Shown: positions 1-7,676, counted from the first letter of the stretch. The stretch is DNA of 15,258 nt from Verrucomicrobiota bacterium (GCA_030916665.1 JAUPWC010000615.1:1-15258), one strand, 5' to 3'. Numbers and translations are program-made. Notes: generated by a model from the sequence alone, not told the origin.

Positions 1-1251
1 AGCTTCCCCGACGACGTGGTCGAGGCCTTCGTGCGCTGCACCGCCGCGCACGGGCTCGACGTGTTCCGCATCTTCGACGCGCTCAACGACGCGCGCAACC
101 TCCGCACGCCCGTGCGCGCCGTGAAGGCCGCCGGCCGCCACGCGCAGGGCGCGATCTGCTACACCACGAGCCCGGTCCACACGCCGGAGCGCCTCGCGGC
201 CTTCGCCGACGAACTCGTCGAGCTCGGCGTGGATTCGATCTGCATCAAGGACATGGCCGGCCTGATCCCGCCGCGGATCGCCTACGACCTCGTGAAGGCG
301 ATCAAGGCGCGGCACTCGCTGCCCGTCGTGCTGCACAGTCACGACACCGCCGGCCTCGCCGGAGCGTCCTACTATGCCGCGATCGAGGCGGGCGTGGACA
401 CCGTCGAGACCTCCATCGCCCCGTTCGCCAACGGCACCGGCCAGCCCGACACGGTGCGCATGCTCGCCATGCTCGCCGGACACGCCCGCTCGCCGCATTT
501 CCCGATCGAGCCGCTGGCGGCGCTGCGCACGCATTTCGAGCAGGTGGCCAAGGAACTCGCCGCCTTCATGAGCCCGGTCAACGACCGCGTGGACAGCGAC
601 GCGCTCTGCTACCAGGTGCCCGGCGGCATGCTCTCCAATTTCCGGAACCAGCTGAAGGAAATGAAAATGGAGGCGCGCTTCGCCGAGGTCATGGCCGAGG
701 TGCCGGTCGTGCGCGCCGCGCTCGGCTGGATTCCGCTCGTCACGCCCACGTCGCAGATCGTCGGCACGCAGGCCATGCTCAACGTGAAGTTCGGCCGCTG
801 GGCCAACCTCGCGCAAAACACCATCGACGTCGCCCTCGGCCGCTACGGCCGCACGCCCGGCCCGGTTGATGCCGAGTTGCGCGCGCTCGCCGCCAAGAAG
901 TCGGGCCAGGAGCCCGTCACCGTCCGCCCCGCCGACCTGCTGTCGCCGCGTCTGCCGGCGCTGAAGAAGGAACTCGCCGACAAGGGCCTACCCGTCACCG
1001 ACGATCTCGCCGTGCTCTACGCGATGTTCCCGCGCGAGACCGAAGCGCTGCTCAAGCCCGCCGTGCCCGCCGCCACACCTGCGTCCGCCCCGGCCAAAGC
1101 GGCCCCGGCTGCGCCCGTCGCTACCGTCAGTGTGCCGACCACCGTCCGCGCCGCCGCGCCCGTCGCCTCGCGGAACGGAGCGCCCAGCCACTTCCACCTC
1201 ACCGTCAACGGCCGTCGGCACGACGTGCTCGTCGAGGAGGCCGCACCGTGA
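1..1251 (+). CDS. oadA: Oxaloacetate/pyruvate carboxyltransferase subunit (transcarboxylase 5S / OadA-like), 5'-partial
   Basis: The reading frame is open from base 1, giving 416 residues of a protein whose start lies upstream of the window. The family transfers a carboxyl group between biotin and pyruvate/oxaloacetate in a TIM barrel with a carbamylated lysine and metal-binding histidines. Visible here (fragment numbering) are the lysine in CIKDMAG (K83) and the HSHDTAG motif (H112, H114). The aspartate-bearing first barrel strand is missing with the N-terminus. After the barrel and the conserved association region comes an Ala/Pro-rich linker (about residues 352-395). A short tail, FHLTVNGRRHDVLVEE, resembles the first strands of a biotinyl-domain lead-in, but the stop follows at once, so no EAMKM biotin site exists. 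The protein therefore must borrow biotin in trans, most likely on the carrier encoded at 9253-9651. Pyruvate carboxylase subunit B is an equivalent family name. The family call is secure; the exact reaction is inferred from context. Confidence 0.9.
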   Translation, partial: SFPDDVVEAFVRCTAAHGLDVFRIFDALNDARNLRTPVRAVKAAGRHAQGAICYTTSPVHTPERLAAFADELVELGVDSICIKDMAGLIPPRIAYDLVKAIKARHSLPVVLHSHDTAGLAGASYYAAIEAGVDTVETSIAPFANGTGQPDTVRMLAMLAGHARSPHFPIEPLAALRTHFEQVAKELAAFMSPVNDRVDSDALCYQVPGGMLSNFRNQLKEMKMEARFAEVMAEVPVVRAALGWIPLVTPTSQIVGTQAMLNVKFGRWANLAQNTIDVALGRYGRTPGPVDAELRALAAKKSGQEPVTVRPADLLSPRLPALKKELADKGLPVTDDLAVLYAMFPRETEALLKPAVPAATPASAPAKAAPAAPVATVSVPTTVRAAAPVASRNGAPSHFHLTVNGRRHDVLVEEAAP

Positions 1252-1369
1252 AGCAGCACAGGCCCAGTCAGCTGCATTTCTGTGGCTCAGCGCGCTTGCG
1301 CGCGCCTTTAAGAGCGCCCGCAAGCGGGCTGCCCACAGGTAAGACAGCACTGAACAAAATTCCTCCAAC
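1252..1369. other. Intergenic gap containing a REP-like palindrome
   Basis: The gap of 118 bases lies between the truncated carboxyltransferase and the mutase small subunit. It is mostly filled by the 59-base palindromic repeat at 1281-1339. The last 30 bases before the mutA start are relatively AT-rich, but I see neither a convincing -35/-10 pair nor a Shine-Dalgarno sequence. Translation of the bases after the oadA stop in all three frames gave no continuation of a biotinyl domain. Confidence 0.6.
1281..1339. repeat. REP-like palindromic element, family A, copy 1
   Basis: This 59-base element is an imperfect palindrome beginning TGTGG and ending CCACAGG. A second copy of the same length lies at 6915-6973. 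The copies differ at one base near the left end (position 6) and in six consecutive bases of the central loop (positions 27-32), so the arms are conserved and the loop is not. Each arm also forms its own small hairpin: GCGCGC-TT-GCGCGC on the left and GCCCGC-AA-GCGGGC on the right. Such elements are usually intergenic REP sequences that can stabilise 3' ends of mRNA or attenuate downstream transcription. The role here is inference. Confidence 0.85.
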
Positions 1370-3508
1370 ATGAAAACCGCAGCCACGCCGAATCTCTTTG
1401 CCGAGTTTCCGCCGCCCGCGCCGACCGACTGGCGCAGGGTCGCGGAGGAATCGCTGGAGGGCGCGCCGTTCGAGAAGAAGCTCGTGACGCGCACCCCCGA
1501 GGGCATCGACCTCCAGCCCATCTACACGCGCGCCGATGCCGGTGCCGCCGCCGGCGAGTGGCCGGGCCTGCCGCCTTACGGACGTGGCTCCGCCGCCTTG
1601 GGCGCCCGCGCGCATGGCTGGCAGATTTGCCAGGAGCTGCCCTACGGCGCCCCGGCGGAGTTCAACGCCGCGCTGCTGCAGGACCTCAACCGCGGGCAGA
1701 ATTCCATCAACCTGCTCCTCGACATCGCGACACGCCTCGGGCTCGACCCCGACGAGGCCCGGCCCGGCGAGGTCGGCGGCTGCGGACTCTCGCTGGCGAC
1801 GCTCGATGATTTCGCGCGCGCGCTGCGCGGCGTGGATCTCTCGGCCGTGCCGGTCTATGGGCCCGCCGGCATCTCGGCGCTGCCGCTGGCGGCGATGTTC
1901 GCGTCGGCGATGATCGAGCAGGGCAAGAAGCCCACGGAATTGCAGGGCGGGGTGCTGGCCGATCCGTTTTCGGAGTGGCTCGGCCGCGGCTCGCTGCCCG
2001 CCGGGCTGGAATCCGCCTACGACGACATGGCCGTGCTGACCGAGTGGGTCACGCGCACCGGTTCGCCGCTGCGCACCATCGGCGTCGCCGCCAACCACTG
2101 GGCCGACGCCGGCGGTTCCGCCGTGCATGAACTGGCCTTCGGTCTCGCCACGGGCGTGGACTACCTGCGGGCGCTGGGGTCCCGGCACATCCTGCCCGGA
2201 CGCGCCGCGCCATGCTTCATGTTCACGTTCTCCACCGGCTCGAACTTCTTCATGGAGGTCGCCAAGTTCCGCGCCGCGCGCCTGCTCTGGGAACGGGCGG
2301 TCACCGCCGCCGGGGCGCCGCCCGAGGCGGGCCGCCTCGTCTGCCATGCGCGCACCTCGCTCTGGAACAAGACCGTGCTCGATCCGCACGTGAACCTCCT
2401 GCGCACGACGACGGAGGCCTTCGCCGCGGTGATCGGCGGCTGCGCCAGCCTGCATGTGGCGCCGTTCGACGAGTGCTTCCGCGTGCCCGACGATTTCTCG
2501 CGCCGCCTCGCCCGCAACATCCAGATCATCCTCGCCGAGGAGTGCGGTCTCGGCCGCGTGGTCGATCCCGCCGGCGGCTCGTGGTATGTCGAGGCGCTCA
2601 CGCGCCAGCTCGCCGCCAAGGCCTGGACGCTGTTCCAGGAGGTGGAGAAGCGGGGCGGCATGGCCGCGGCGATCCGCGCGGGTTTCCCGCAGGAGACGGT
2701 GGACAAGCTCGCCGCCGAGCGCATCGGCGCGGTCGAGTCGCGCCGCGACGGCATCATCGGCACGAACCTCCACCCGAATCTCAAGGAGAAGCCCGCCGCG
2801 GCCGACCTGCCCGACTATGTCGCGCTGGCCGCGCGTCGCGCGCGGCAGGTCTGCGCCTACCGCATGGCGACCGCGCCCGAGCGCGACGCCGAGGTGATGG
2901 CGCGCCTGGCCGACCTGCTCGGCGCCACCCCGGCCAACATCATGAAGCGCCTGATCGAGGCCTTCGGCCATGGCGCGACGCTCGGCGAAGTGGGCAAGGT
3001 GCTCCGTGCCGGAGCCGTGGACGAACCGCCGGTCGCCCGCCTGCGCATCCGCCGCCGCGCCGAGCCGTTCGAGCGCCTGCGCCAGCGCGCCGACGCCTGC
3101 CTCATGCGCACGGGGGCCCGCCCCAGGGTGTTTCTCGCCAACCTCGGCCCGCGCAAGCAGCACGCCGGCCGCGCCGACTTCTCCACCGGCTTCTTCGCCG
3201 CCGGCGGCTTCGAGGTCGTGTCGAACAAGGGCTTTGAGACCCCGGCGGCCGCGGCCGCGGCGGCCCGCGAATCCGGCGCGCCGATCGTGGTGATCTGCTC
3301 GACCGACGACACCTACCCGGCGCTCGTGCCGCCGCTCGCCGGCGAACTGAAGACCGGGGCCAACCCGCCCGCGGTCGTGCTCGCCGGCCTGCCCGCGACG
3401 CCCGCGCTGCAGGAGCAGTTCCGCGCCGCCGGCGTGGACGAGTTCATCCACCTCCGCGCGAACTGCGCGCAAATGCTCGGCCGCTTCCAGGACAAACTCG
3501 GTCTCTGA
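1370..3508 (+). CDS. mutA: Methylmalonyl-CoA mutase small (beta) subunit
   Basis: This 712-residue cytoplasmic protein is the non-catalytic partner of the adenosylcobalamin-dependent mutase that interconverts succinyl-CoA and (R)-methylmalonyl-CoA. It has the mutase TIM-barrel region (roughly residues 40-500, with recognisable LNRGQNSINLLLDIATRLGL and VDPAGGSWYVE stretches) and a degenerate cobalamin-type C-terminal domain. The cobalamin signature DxHxxG is absent: around residue 598 the sequence reads RKQHAGR, as expected for a small subunit that does not bind B12. Length is close to the usual value for actinobacterial-type heterodimeric MutA (about 620-710). The start at 1370 is chosen because it gives the usual N-terminus (NLFAEFPPP) and is the first ATG after the repeat. 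No Shine-Dalgarno motif is visible. It is followed after 12 bases by mutB in the same frame, so the two are surely cotranscribed. Confidence 0.95.
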   Translation: MKTAATPNLFAEFPPPAPTDWRRVAEESLEGAPFEKKLVTRTPEGIDLQPIYTRADAGAAAGEWPGLPPYGRGSAALGARAHGWQICQELPYGAPAEFNAALLQDLNRGQNSINLLLDIATRLGLDPDEARPGEVGGCGLSLATLDDFARALRGVDLSAVPVYGPAGISALPLAAMFASAMIEQGKKPTELQGGVLADPFSEWLGRGSLPAGLESAYDDMAVLTEWVTRTGSPLRTIGVAANHWADAGGSAVHELAFGLATGVDYLRALGSRHILPGRAAPCFMFTFSTGSNFFMEVAKFRAARLLWERAVTAAGAPPEAGRLVCHARTSLWNKTVLDPHVNLLRTTTEAFAAVIGGCASLHVAPFDECFRVPDDFSRRLARNIQIILAEECGLGRVVDPAGGSWYVEALTRQLAAKAWTLFQEVEKRGGMAAAIRAGFPQETVDKLAAERIGAVESRRDGIIGTNLHPNLKEKPAAADLPDYVALAARRARQVCAYRMATAPERDAEVMARLADLLGATPANIMKRLIEAFGHGATLGEVGKVLRAGAVDEPPVARLRIRRRAEPFERLRQRADACLMRTGARPRVFLANLGPRKQHAGRADFSTGFFAAGGFEVVSNKGFETPAAAAAAARESGAPIVVICSTDDTYPALVPPLAGELKTGANPPAVVLAGLPATPALQEQFRAAGVDEFIHLRANCAQMLGRFQDKLGL

Positions 3509-3520
3509 GTCCCACGCACC

Positions 3521-5698
3521 ATGAAATTCCCCGACTACACCCAGGTTCCCTTCGAAACCGTGCCGGCTCCGGGCAACGCCCCGGCTTGGCGCAAGGCCGC
3601 GCGCACCGAGAGTGGCGGCCCCGACGCCCTCGGCGAGTGGCAGACACTCGAGCAGATCCCGGTCAAGCCCGTCTATGGCCCGACCGACCTCGCCGACGCG
3701 ACGCACCTCGATTACACCGCCGGTATCGCGCCGTTCCTGCGCGGACCCTACGCGACGATGTATGTGCAGAAGCCGTGGACGATCCGCCAATACGCGGGCT
3801 TCTCGACCGCGACCGAGTCCAACGCCTTCTACCGGCGCAACCTCGCCGCCGGGCAGACCGGGCTCTCCGTGGCCTTCGATCTCGCCACGCACCGCGGCTA
3901 CGACAGCGACCACCCGCGCGTGGTGGGCGACGTGGGCAAGGCCGGCGTGGCGGTGGACAGCGTGCTCGACATGCACGCGCTGTTCAACGGCATCCCCCTC
4001 GACCGCATCAGCGTCTCGATGACGATGAACGGTGCGGTGCTGCCGGTGCTGGCGTTCTACATCGTGGCCGCGCTGGAGCAGGGCGCGAAGCCCGAGCAGC
4101 TCTCCGGCACGATCCAGAACGACATCCTGAAGGAATACATGGTGCGCAACACCTACATCTACCCGCCGGCGCCCTCGATGCGCATCATCGCCGACATCTT
4201 CGCCTACACGTCGAAGCACATGCCGAAGTTCAACTCGATCTCGATCTCCGGCTACCACATGCAGGAGGCGGGCGCCACGGCCGACCTCGAGCTGGCCTAC
4301 ACGCTGGCCGACGGCCTCGAATACCTGCGCACCGGCCTCAAGGCCGGCATGGCGATCGACGAGTTTGCGCCGCGCCTCTCGTTCTTCTGGGCGCAGGGGA
4401 AGAACCCGTTCATGGAGATCGCCAAGATGCGCGCCGGCCGTCTGCTCTGGGCGAAGCTGGTGAAGCAGTTCAACCCGAAGAACCCGAAGTCCATGGCGCT
4501 GCGCACGCACTCTCAGACCTCGGGCTGGTCGCTCACCGAGCAGGACCCGTTCAACAACGTCGCCCGCACCTGCGTCGAGGCCATGGCCGCCGTGCTCGGC
4601 CACACGCAGAGCCTGCACACCAATTCCCTCGACGAGGCCATCGCGCTGCCGACGGATTTCTCCGCCCGCATCGCCCGCAACACGCAGCTCTACCTCCAGG
4701 CCGAGAGCGGCCTCTGCTCCGTCGTCGATCCGTGGGGCGGCTCCTACTACGTGGAGAAGCTCACCCACGAGCTCGCGCACAAGGCTTGGAAGCACATCGA
4801 GGAGGTCGAGCAGCTCGGCGGCATGGCCAAGGCCATCGAGACCGGCGTGCCCAAGCTCCGCATTGAAGAGGCCGCTGCCCGCCGCCAGGCGCAGATCGAT
4901 TCCGGTCTCGAGACCATCGTCGGCGTTAACAAACACCAATTGGAGAAGGAGGCCCCCATGGACATCCTCGAAGTGGACAACACCGCCGTCCGCGAGGCGC
5001 AGATCAAGCAACTGCAGCAGCTCAAGGCCGCGCGCGACAACGCCCGCGTCCGCCAGACGCTTGACGCGCTCGCCGAGAGCGCCCGTTCCGGCGAGGGCAA
5101 CCTGCTCGCGCTGAGCATCGAAGCCGCCCGGGCCCGCGCCACGCTCGGCGAGATTTCCGACGCCCTGGAGAAGCACTACGGCCGCTACCAGGCGCAAATC
5201 CGCTCCGTCTCGGGCGTCTATCGCGCCGCCTACTCCGGCCGGGACGACGTTGCCAAGGTCCGGGCCATGGCCGACGCCTTCGCCGAGCGCGACGGACGCC
5301 GCCCGCGCATCCTCATCGCGAAGCTCGGGCAGGACGGCCACGACCGCGGCGCCAAGGTGGTCGCCACCGCGATGGCCGACATGGGCTTCGACGTGGACAT
5401 CGGGCCGCTCTTCCAGACCCCCGAGGAAGCCGCGCGCATGGCCGTCGAGAACGACGTGCATGTCGTGGCCATGAGTTCGCTCGCCGCCGGTCACAAGACG
5501 CTGCTCCCGCAGCTCGTGTCCGAGCTGGAGAAACAGGGACGCGGCGACATCCTCGTCGTCTGCGGCGGCGTCATCCCCGCACAGGACTACACGTTCCTGC
5601 AGGAGAACGGCGCGGCCGCGGTCTTCGGCCCCGGCACGCCGATCCCGCAGTCGGCGGCGTCGGTGCTCGAAAGGCTCGGGGTCACCTCGGTGGCTTGA
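3521..5698 (+). CDS. mutB: Methylmalonyl-CoA mutase large (alpha) catalytic subunit
   Basis: This 725-residue subunit carries the B12 cofactor and catalyses the radical carbon-skeleton rearrangement of succinyl-CoA and methylmalonyl-CoA. The substrate-binding barrel contains [20 protein letters not shown], with the active-site tyrosine (Y91, equivalent to Y89 of the Propionibacterium enzyme). The motif SGYHMQEAG contains the active-site histidine (H246, equivalent to H244). The C-terminal cobalamin domain has an intact DGHDRG motif (D605-G610), with H607 as the lower axial ligand. Similarity by eye to the Propionibacterium shermanii large subunit is very high along the whole length and no motif is missing. 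The gap to mutA is 12 bases, C-rich and without a Shine-Dalgarno motif. Downstream lies a palindromic repeat and then meaB. Function is as certain as sequence reading allows. Confidence 0.98.
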   Translation: MKFPDYTQVPFETVPAPGNAPAWRKAARTESGGPDALGEWQTLEQIPVKPVYGPTDLADATHLDYTAGIAPFLRGPYATMYVQKPWTIRQYAGFSTATESNAFYRRNLAAGQTGLSVAFDLATHRGYDSDHPRVVGDVGKAGVAVDSVLDMHALFNGIPLDRISVSMTMNGAVLPVLAFYIVAALEQGAKPEQLSGTIQNDILKEYMVRNTYIYPPAPSMRIIADIFAYTSKHMPKFNSISISGYHMQEAGATADLELAYTLADGLEYLRTGLKAGMAIDEFAPRLSFFWAQGKNPFMEIAKMRAGRLLWAKLVKQFNPKNPKSMALRTHSQTSGWSLTEQDPFNNVARTCVEAMAAVLGHTQSLHTNSLDEAIALPTDFSARIARNTQLYLQAESGLCSVVDPWGGSYYVEKLTHELAHKAWKHIEEVEQLGGMAKAIETGVPKLRIEEAAARRQAQIDSGLETIVGVNKHQLEKEAPMDILEVDNTAVREAQIKQLQQLKAARDNARVRQTLDALAESARSGEGNLLALSIEAARARATLGEISDALEKHYGRYQAQIRSVSGVYRAAYSGRDDVAKVRAMADAFAERDGRRPRILIAKLGQDGHDRGAKVVATAMADMGFDVDIGPLFQTPEEAARMAVENDVHVVAMSSLAAGHKTLLPQLVSELEKQGRGDILVVCGGVIPAQDYTFLQENGAAAVFGPGTPIPQSAASVLERLGVTSVA

Positions 5699-5804
5699 GG
5701 TTGCTGAGCATGCCATGTCTCGCTCATGCGCAGGCTGTAGCGGCGCTCTATGAGCGCCGTGGGACCATGTCGGCGGTCATAGACCGCCGCTACAGCTTAT
5801 ACTC
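5699..5804. other. Intergenic gap between mutB and meaB, with palindromic repeat
   Basis: This 106-base gap holds the 61-base double-hairpin element at 5735-5795, which ends nine bases before the meaB start. No Shine-Dalgarno motif separates the repeat from the ATG. No T-run follows the hairpins, so a classical intrinsic terminator is not supported. Confidence 0.6.
5735..5795. repeat. REP-like palindromic element, family B (double hairpin)
   Basis: The 61-base element starts CTGTAGCGGCG and ends with its exact reverse complement. The 25-base arms (5735-5759 and 5771-5795) match each other as reverse complements except at two bases. Each arm also folds alone: CGGCGCTC-TAT-GAGCGCCG at 5741-5759 and CGGCGGTC-ATA-GACCGCCG at 5771-5789, both with perfect 8-bp stems. 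The two arm mismatches are a C/G pair swapped for G/C, so each small hairpin stays perfectly paired. Only one copy is in the window. I recall similar sequences being common in Opitutaceae genomes, but that is memory, not a search. Confidence 0.85.
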
Positions 5805-6905
5805 ATGAACGGCGCGAGCACACAACCCGACTGGGTGCCGCCGGAGGGCGGCGAGGGTTTTGCCACGCGCATCGTGGCGGGCGCGCCGGCAGGAGCGTCG
5901 GCCGCGCGGGCGAAGACGGCCGCGCAGGAGCTTGGACCTCCGGAACTGGCCAAGCGTATCCTCGCGGGTGATCGCGTGGCGCTGGCGCGCGGCATCACGC
6001 TCGTGGAAAGCCGCACGGCGGCGCACCGGGAGGCGGCGGAGGAGCTGCTGGCGCTGGTCAACGACCGCGCGGGCGCCGCGCTGCGCATCGGCATCACCGG
6101 CGTGCCGGGCGCGGGCAAGAGCACGTTCATCGAGGCGCTCGGTTTGCAGCTTTGTGAGGACGGCTGGCACGTCGCCGTGCTGAGCGTGGACCCGAGCAGC
6201 CCCGTGACGGGCGGCAGCATCCTCGGCGACAAGACGCGGATGGAGCGGCTGTCGCGTCATGCGTCCGCATTCATCCGGCCCTCGCCGAGCGGGTGCGAGC
6301 TGGGCGGCGTGGCGCGGCGCACGCGCGAGACCATCGCGCTGTGCGAGGCGGCGGGTTTCGACACGGTGCTCGTGGAAACCGTCGGGGTGGGGCAGAGCGA
6401 AGTGCTCGTGCGCGACATGGTGGACTGCTTTCTCGTGCTTCTCATCGCCGGGGCCGGCGACGAGTTGCAGGGCATGAAGAAGGGCATCATCGAGCTCGCC
6501 GACCTGCTCGTGGTGAACAAGGCCGACGGCGACAACCGCGCGCGCGCCGAGGCGGCGCGACTGGAATTCTCGCGGGCGCTCCACTACCTCGCAGGCCAGG
6601 AGGGCGCGTGGCAACCGCCGGTGCTGACCTGTTCCGCCCGGACCGGAGAGGGAGTCGCGGCGGTCTGGGCGACCGTGGAGAAATTCATTGATCAGGCTCG
6701 CGCGCGGGGTGACTTCGAGGTCCGGCGCGGCACGCAACAGCTCACCTGGCTGCAGGCGCAGATCGAGGCCGGCCTGAAGGAAATCATGCTGGCCGATCCG
6801 GCGGTGCGCGCCGAGCAGGCGGAGATCGTGCGCCTCGTGGTCGCCGGCACGCTGCCGCCCACGGCAGGAGCGCGGCGGCTGCTGGCCAAGATCGCGAAGA
6901 AGTGA
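5805..6905 (+). CDS. meaB: MeaB/ArgK-family GTPase, methylmalonyl-CoA mutase chaperone
   Basis: This 366-residue G3E-family P-loop GTPase gates cobalamin loading into methylmalonyl-CoA mutase and protects the enzyme from inactivation (bacterial MeaB, human MMAA). It shows the Walker A loop GVPGAGKS (residues 99-106), the family stretch DPSSPVTGGSILGDKTRM (about 129-146), ETVGVGQSE (about 191-199) around the switch region, and the guanine-specificity motif NKAD (238-241). The C-terminal dimerisation helices follow. The N-terminus before the conserved AKRILAGDRVALARGITLVE helix is about 49 residues, longer than in Methylobacterium MeaB, so the exact start is less certain. In-frame GTG codons 11 and 24 are alternatives. 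Position directly after mutAB supports the role. There is no visible Shine-Dalgarno motif. Confidence 0.95.
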   Translation: MNGASTQPDWVPPEGGEGFATRIVAGAPAGASAARAKTAAQELGPPELAKRILAGDRVALARGITLVESRTAAHREAAEELLALVNDRAGAALRIGITGVPGAGKSTFIEALGLQLCEDGWHVAVLSVDPSSPVTGGSILGDKTRMERLSRHASAFIRPSPSGCELGGVARRTRETIALCEAAGFDTVLVETVGVGQSEVLVRDMVDCFLVLLIAGAGDELQGMKKGIIELADLLVVNKADGDNRARAEAARLEFSRALHYLAGQEGAWQPPVLTCSARTGEGVAAVWATVEKFIDQARARGDFEVRRGTQQLTWLQAQIEAGLKEIMLADPAVRAEQAEIVRLVVAGTLPPTAGARRLLAKIAKK

Positions 6906-6914
6906 GGGGCTTTT

Positions 6915-6973
6915 TGTGGGTCAGCGCGCTTGCGCGCGCCCGATGCAGCGCCCGCAAGCGGGCTGCCCACAGG
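6915..6973. repeat. REP-like palindromic element, family A, copy 2
   Basis: This is the second 59-base copy of the element at 1281-1339, in the same orientation, starting nine bases after the meaB stop. The outer arms (TGTGGG and CCCACA) and the two inner hairpins (6924-6937 and 6950-6963) are conserved. The six-base central loop differs completely from copy 1. Its place right behind the meaB stop fits a 3'-end mRNA-protecting or attenuating role (inference). Confidence 0.85.
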
Positions 6974-6998
6974 TCCAAGCAAGGCGTCTCATTTGTAG

Positions 6999-7018
6999 GG
7001 TCGGCGCTTGCGCCGACC
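6999..7018. repeat. Short perfect hairpin GGTCGGCGC-TT-GCGCCGACC
   Basis: A 9-bp perfect inverted repeat with a two-base spacer is preceded by TTGTAG. The TGTAG lead-in recalls family B, and the GGCGCTTGCGCC core recalls family A. It looks like a half element of a related palindromic repeat, since no right arm is found downstream. It lacks a T-run and so is not a typical terminator. Confidence 0.6.
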
Positions 7019-7082
7019 TCGTGCGCGATAATCTGTAATTCCTCGCCAGGCTCAGGATGACGGCTGCGTGGATCGCCATTCC

Positions 7083-7103
7083 GGGCGCGCATGAGACGCG
7101 CCC
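7083..7103. repeat. Inverted repeat GGGCGCG-(7)-CGCGCCC
   Basis: A 7-bp perfect inverted repeat with a seven-base spacer (CATGAGA) lies about 150 bases upstream of mce. It could be an operator-like palindrome or a stem in a leader RNA. In DNA this GC-rich it could also arise by chance. Confidence 0.3.
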
Positions 7104-7253
7104 CTGCGCCACGCGAAAACCGAACGATTAATTTCGCAAATGACCGGGCTTCGCGACGCGCGCGATTAGTGGTGCGCATGAGTTGGCAAGATGTGCGGAG
7201 AGGACGGCGCTTGCTTCCGCTACACTCACGTTGCCGGTCGAAACCGTCACACC

Positions 7254-7676
7254 ATGATCCAAGCCATAGACCATCTCGGCATCGCGGTCCGCTCGCTGGA
7301 CGAGGCGATTCCGCTCTACGAAAAAGCCCTTGGGCTCACCTGCCTCGGGCGGGAGGAAGTTGCTTCGCAGAAAGTGCGCACGGCGTTCTTCGACGCCGGC
7401 GGCGTGCATCTGGAACTGCTCGAGCCCACGGCCCCCGAAAGCCCGATCGCCAAGTTCCTCGCGGAAAAGGGCGAGGGCATCCATCACGTCGCGTTCCGCA
7501 CCGACGACATCGGCGCGCAGCTGAAGCAGGCCGCGGACTCCGGCGTGCGGCTGATCCATGAGAAGCCCTTCGAGGGCGCGGCCGGCAAGCTCGTCGCCTT
7601 CCTGCATCCAAAATCCACGCGCGGGGTGCTCACCGAACTCTGCGCGCTCAAACCCGACGCCGTCGCGGCGCACTGA
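7254..7676 (+). CDS. mce: Methylmalonyl-CoA epimerase
   Basis: This 140-residue protein of the vicinal-oxygen-chelate fold interconverts (S)- and (R)-methylmalonyl-CoA, linking the mutase to the carboxyltransferase. The two beta-alpha-beta-beta-beta modules are recognisable: IDHLGIAV at the N-terminus and GEGIHHVAF in the middle. Likely metal-site residues are H7, E54 or a neighbour, H78 and E128 (in GVLTELC). The start at 7254 is preferred over the in-frame ATG at 7191, because the family begins directly with the strand containing IDHLGI and the extra 21 residues (MCGEDGACFRY...) look like untranslated leader. The length matches the family (about 134-150). The bases before the ATG (CCGTCACACC) are C-rich with no Shine-Dalgarno motif. 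It is the first gene of the second block and lies 10 bases before mmdA. Confidence 0.95.
   Translation: MIQAIDHLGIAVRSLDEAIPLYEKALGLTCLGREEVASQKVRTAFFDAGGVHLELLEPTAPESPIAKFLAEKGEGIHHVAFRTDDIGAQLKQAADSGVRLIHEKPFEGAAGKLVAFLHPKSTRGVLTELCALKPDAVAAH

Larger units (their letters stand above)
6906..7253. other. 348-base non-coding gap between meaB and mce
   Basis: The longest gene-free stretch of the window splits the module into two likely transcription units. It contains family A repeat copy 2 (6915-6973), a perfect 9-bp hairpin at 6999-7018 and a 7-bp inverted repeat at 7083-7103. From about 7120 to 7145 the DNA is AT-richer than its surroundings (AACGATTAATTTCGCAAATG), which could be promoter or operator sequence for the mce operon. 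I could not fit a good -35/-10 pair with normal spacing. No conserved small ORF or RNA gene was recognised. Confidence 0.5.

Noticed and set aside
1268..5716. A 1482-codon open frame on the minus strand across both mutase genes
   Set aside because: It is an antisense shadow: the protein is Arg/His/Gly/Ala/Val-rich with no recognisable domain, and it covers two unmistakable + strand enzymes. Long antisense frames are expected where third codon positions are nearly all G or C.
5735..5795. Family B hairpins as an intrinsic terminator of mutB
   Set aside because: No T-run follows and the next gene starts nine bases later. The structure fits a repeat element better.
5798..5803. TATACT as a -10 promoter box for meaB
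   Set aside because: It touches the ATG at 5805, so transcription would start inside the gene, and no -35 sequence lies at proper spacing.
1281..6973. CRISPR array or composite transposon based on the repeated 59-base sequence
   Set aside because: There are only two copies 5.6 kb apart around ordinary metabolic genes, with no regular spacers and no transposase.
7183..7226. TTGGCA and TACACT as a promoter for mce
   Set aside because: The spacing is about 32 bases, far from the usual 16-18, and no better partner was found for either box.
7191..7253. Extended N-terminus for the epimerase from the ATG at 7191
   Set aside because: The added 21 residues match nothing in the family, which starts at the IDHLGI strand. 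7254 fits the usual length.
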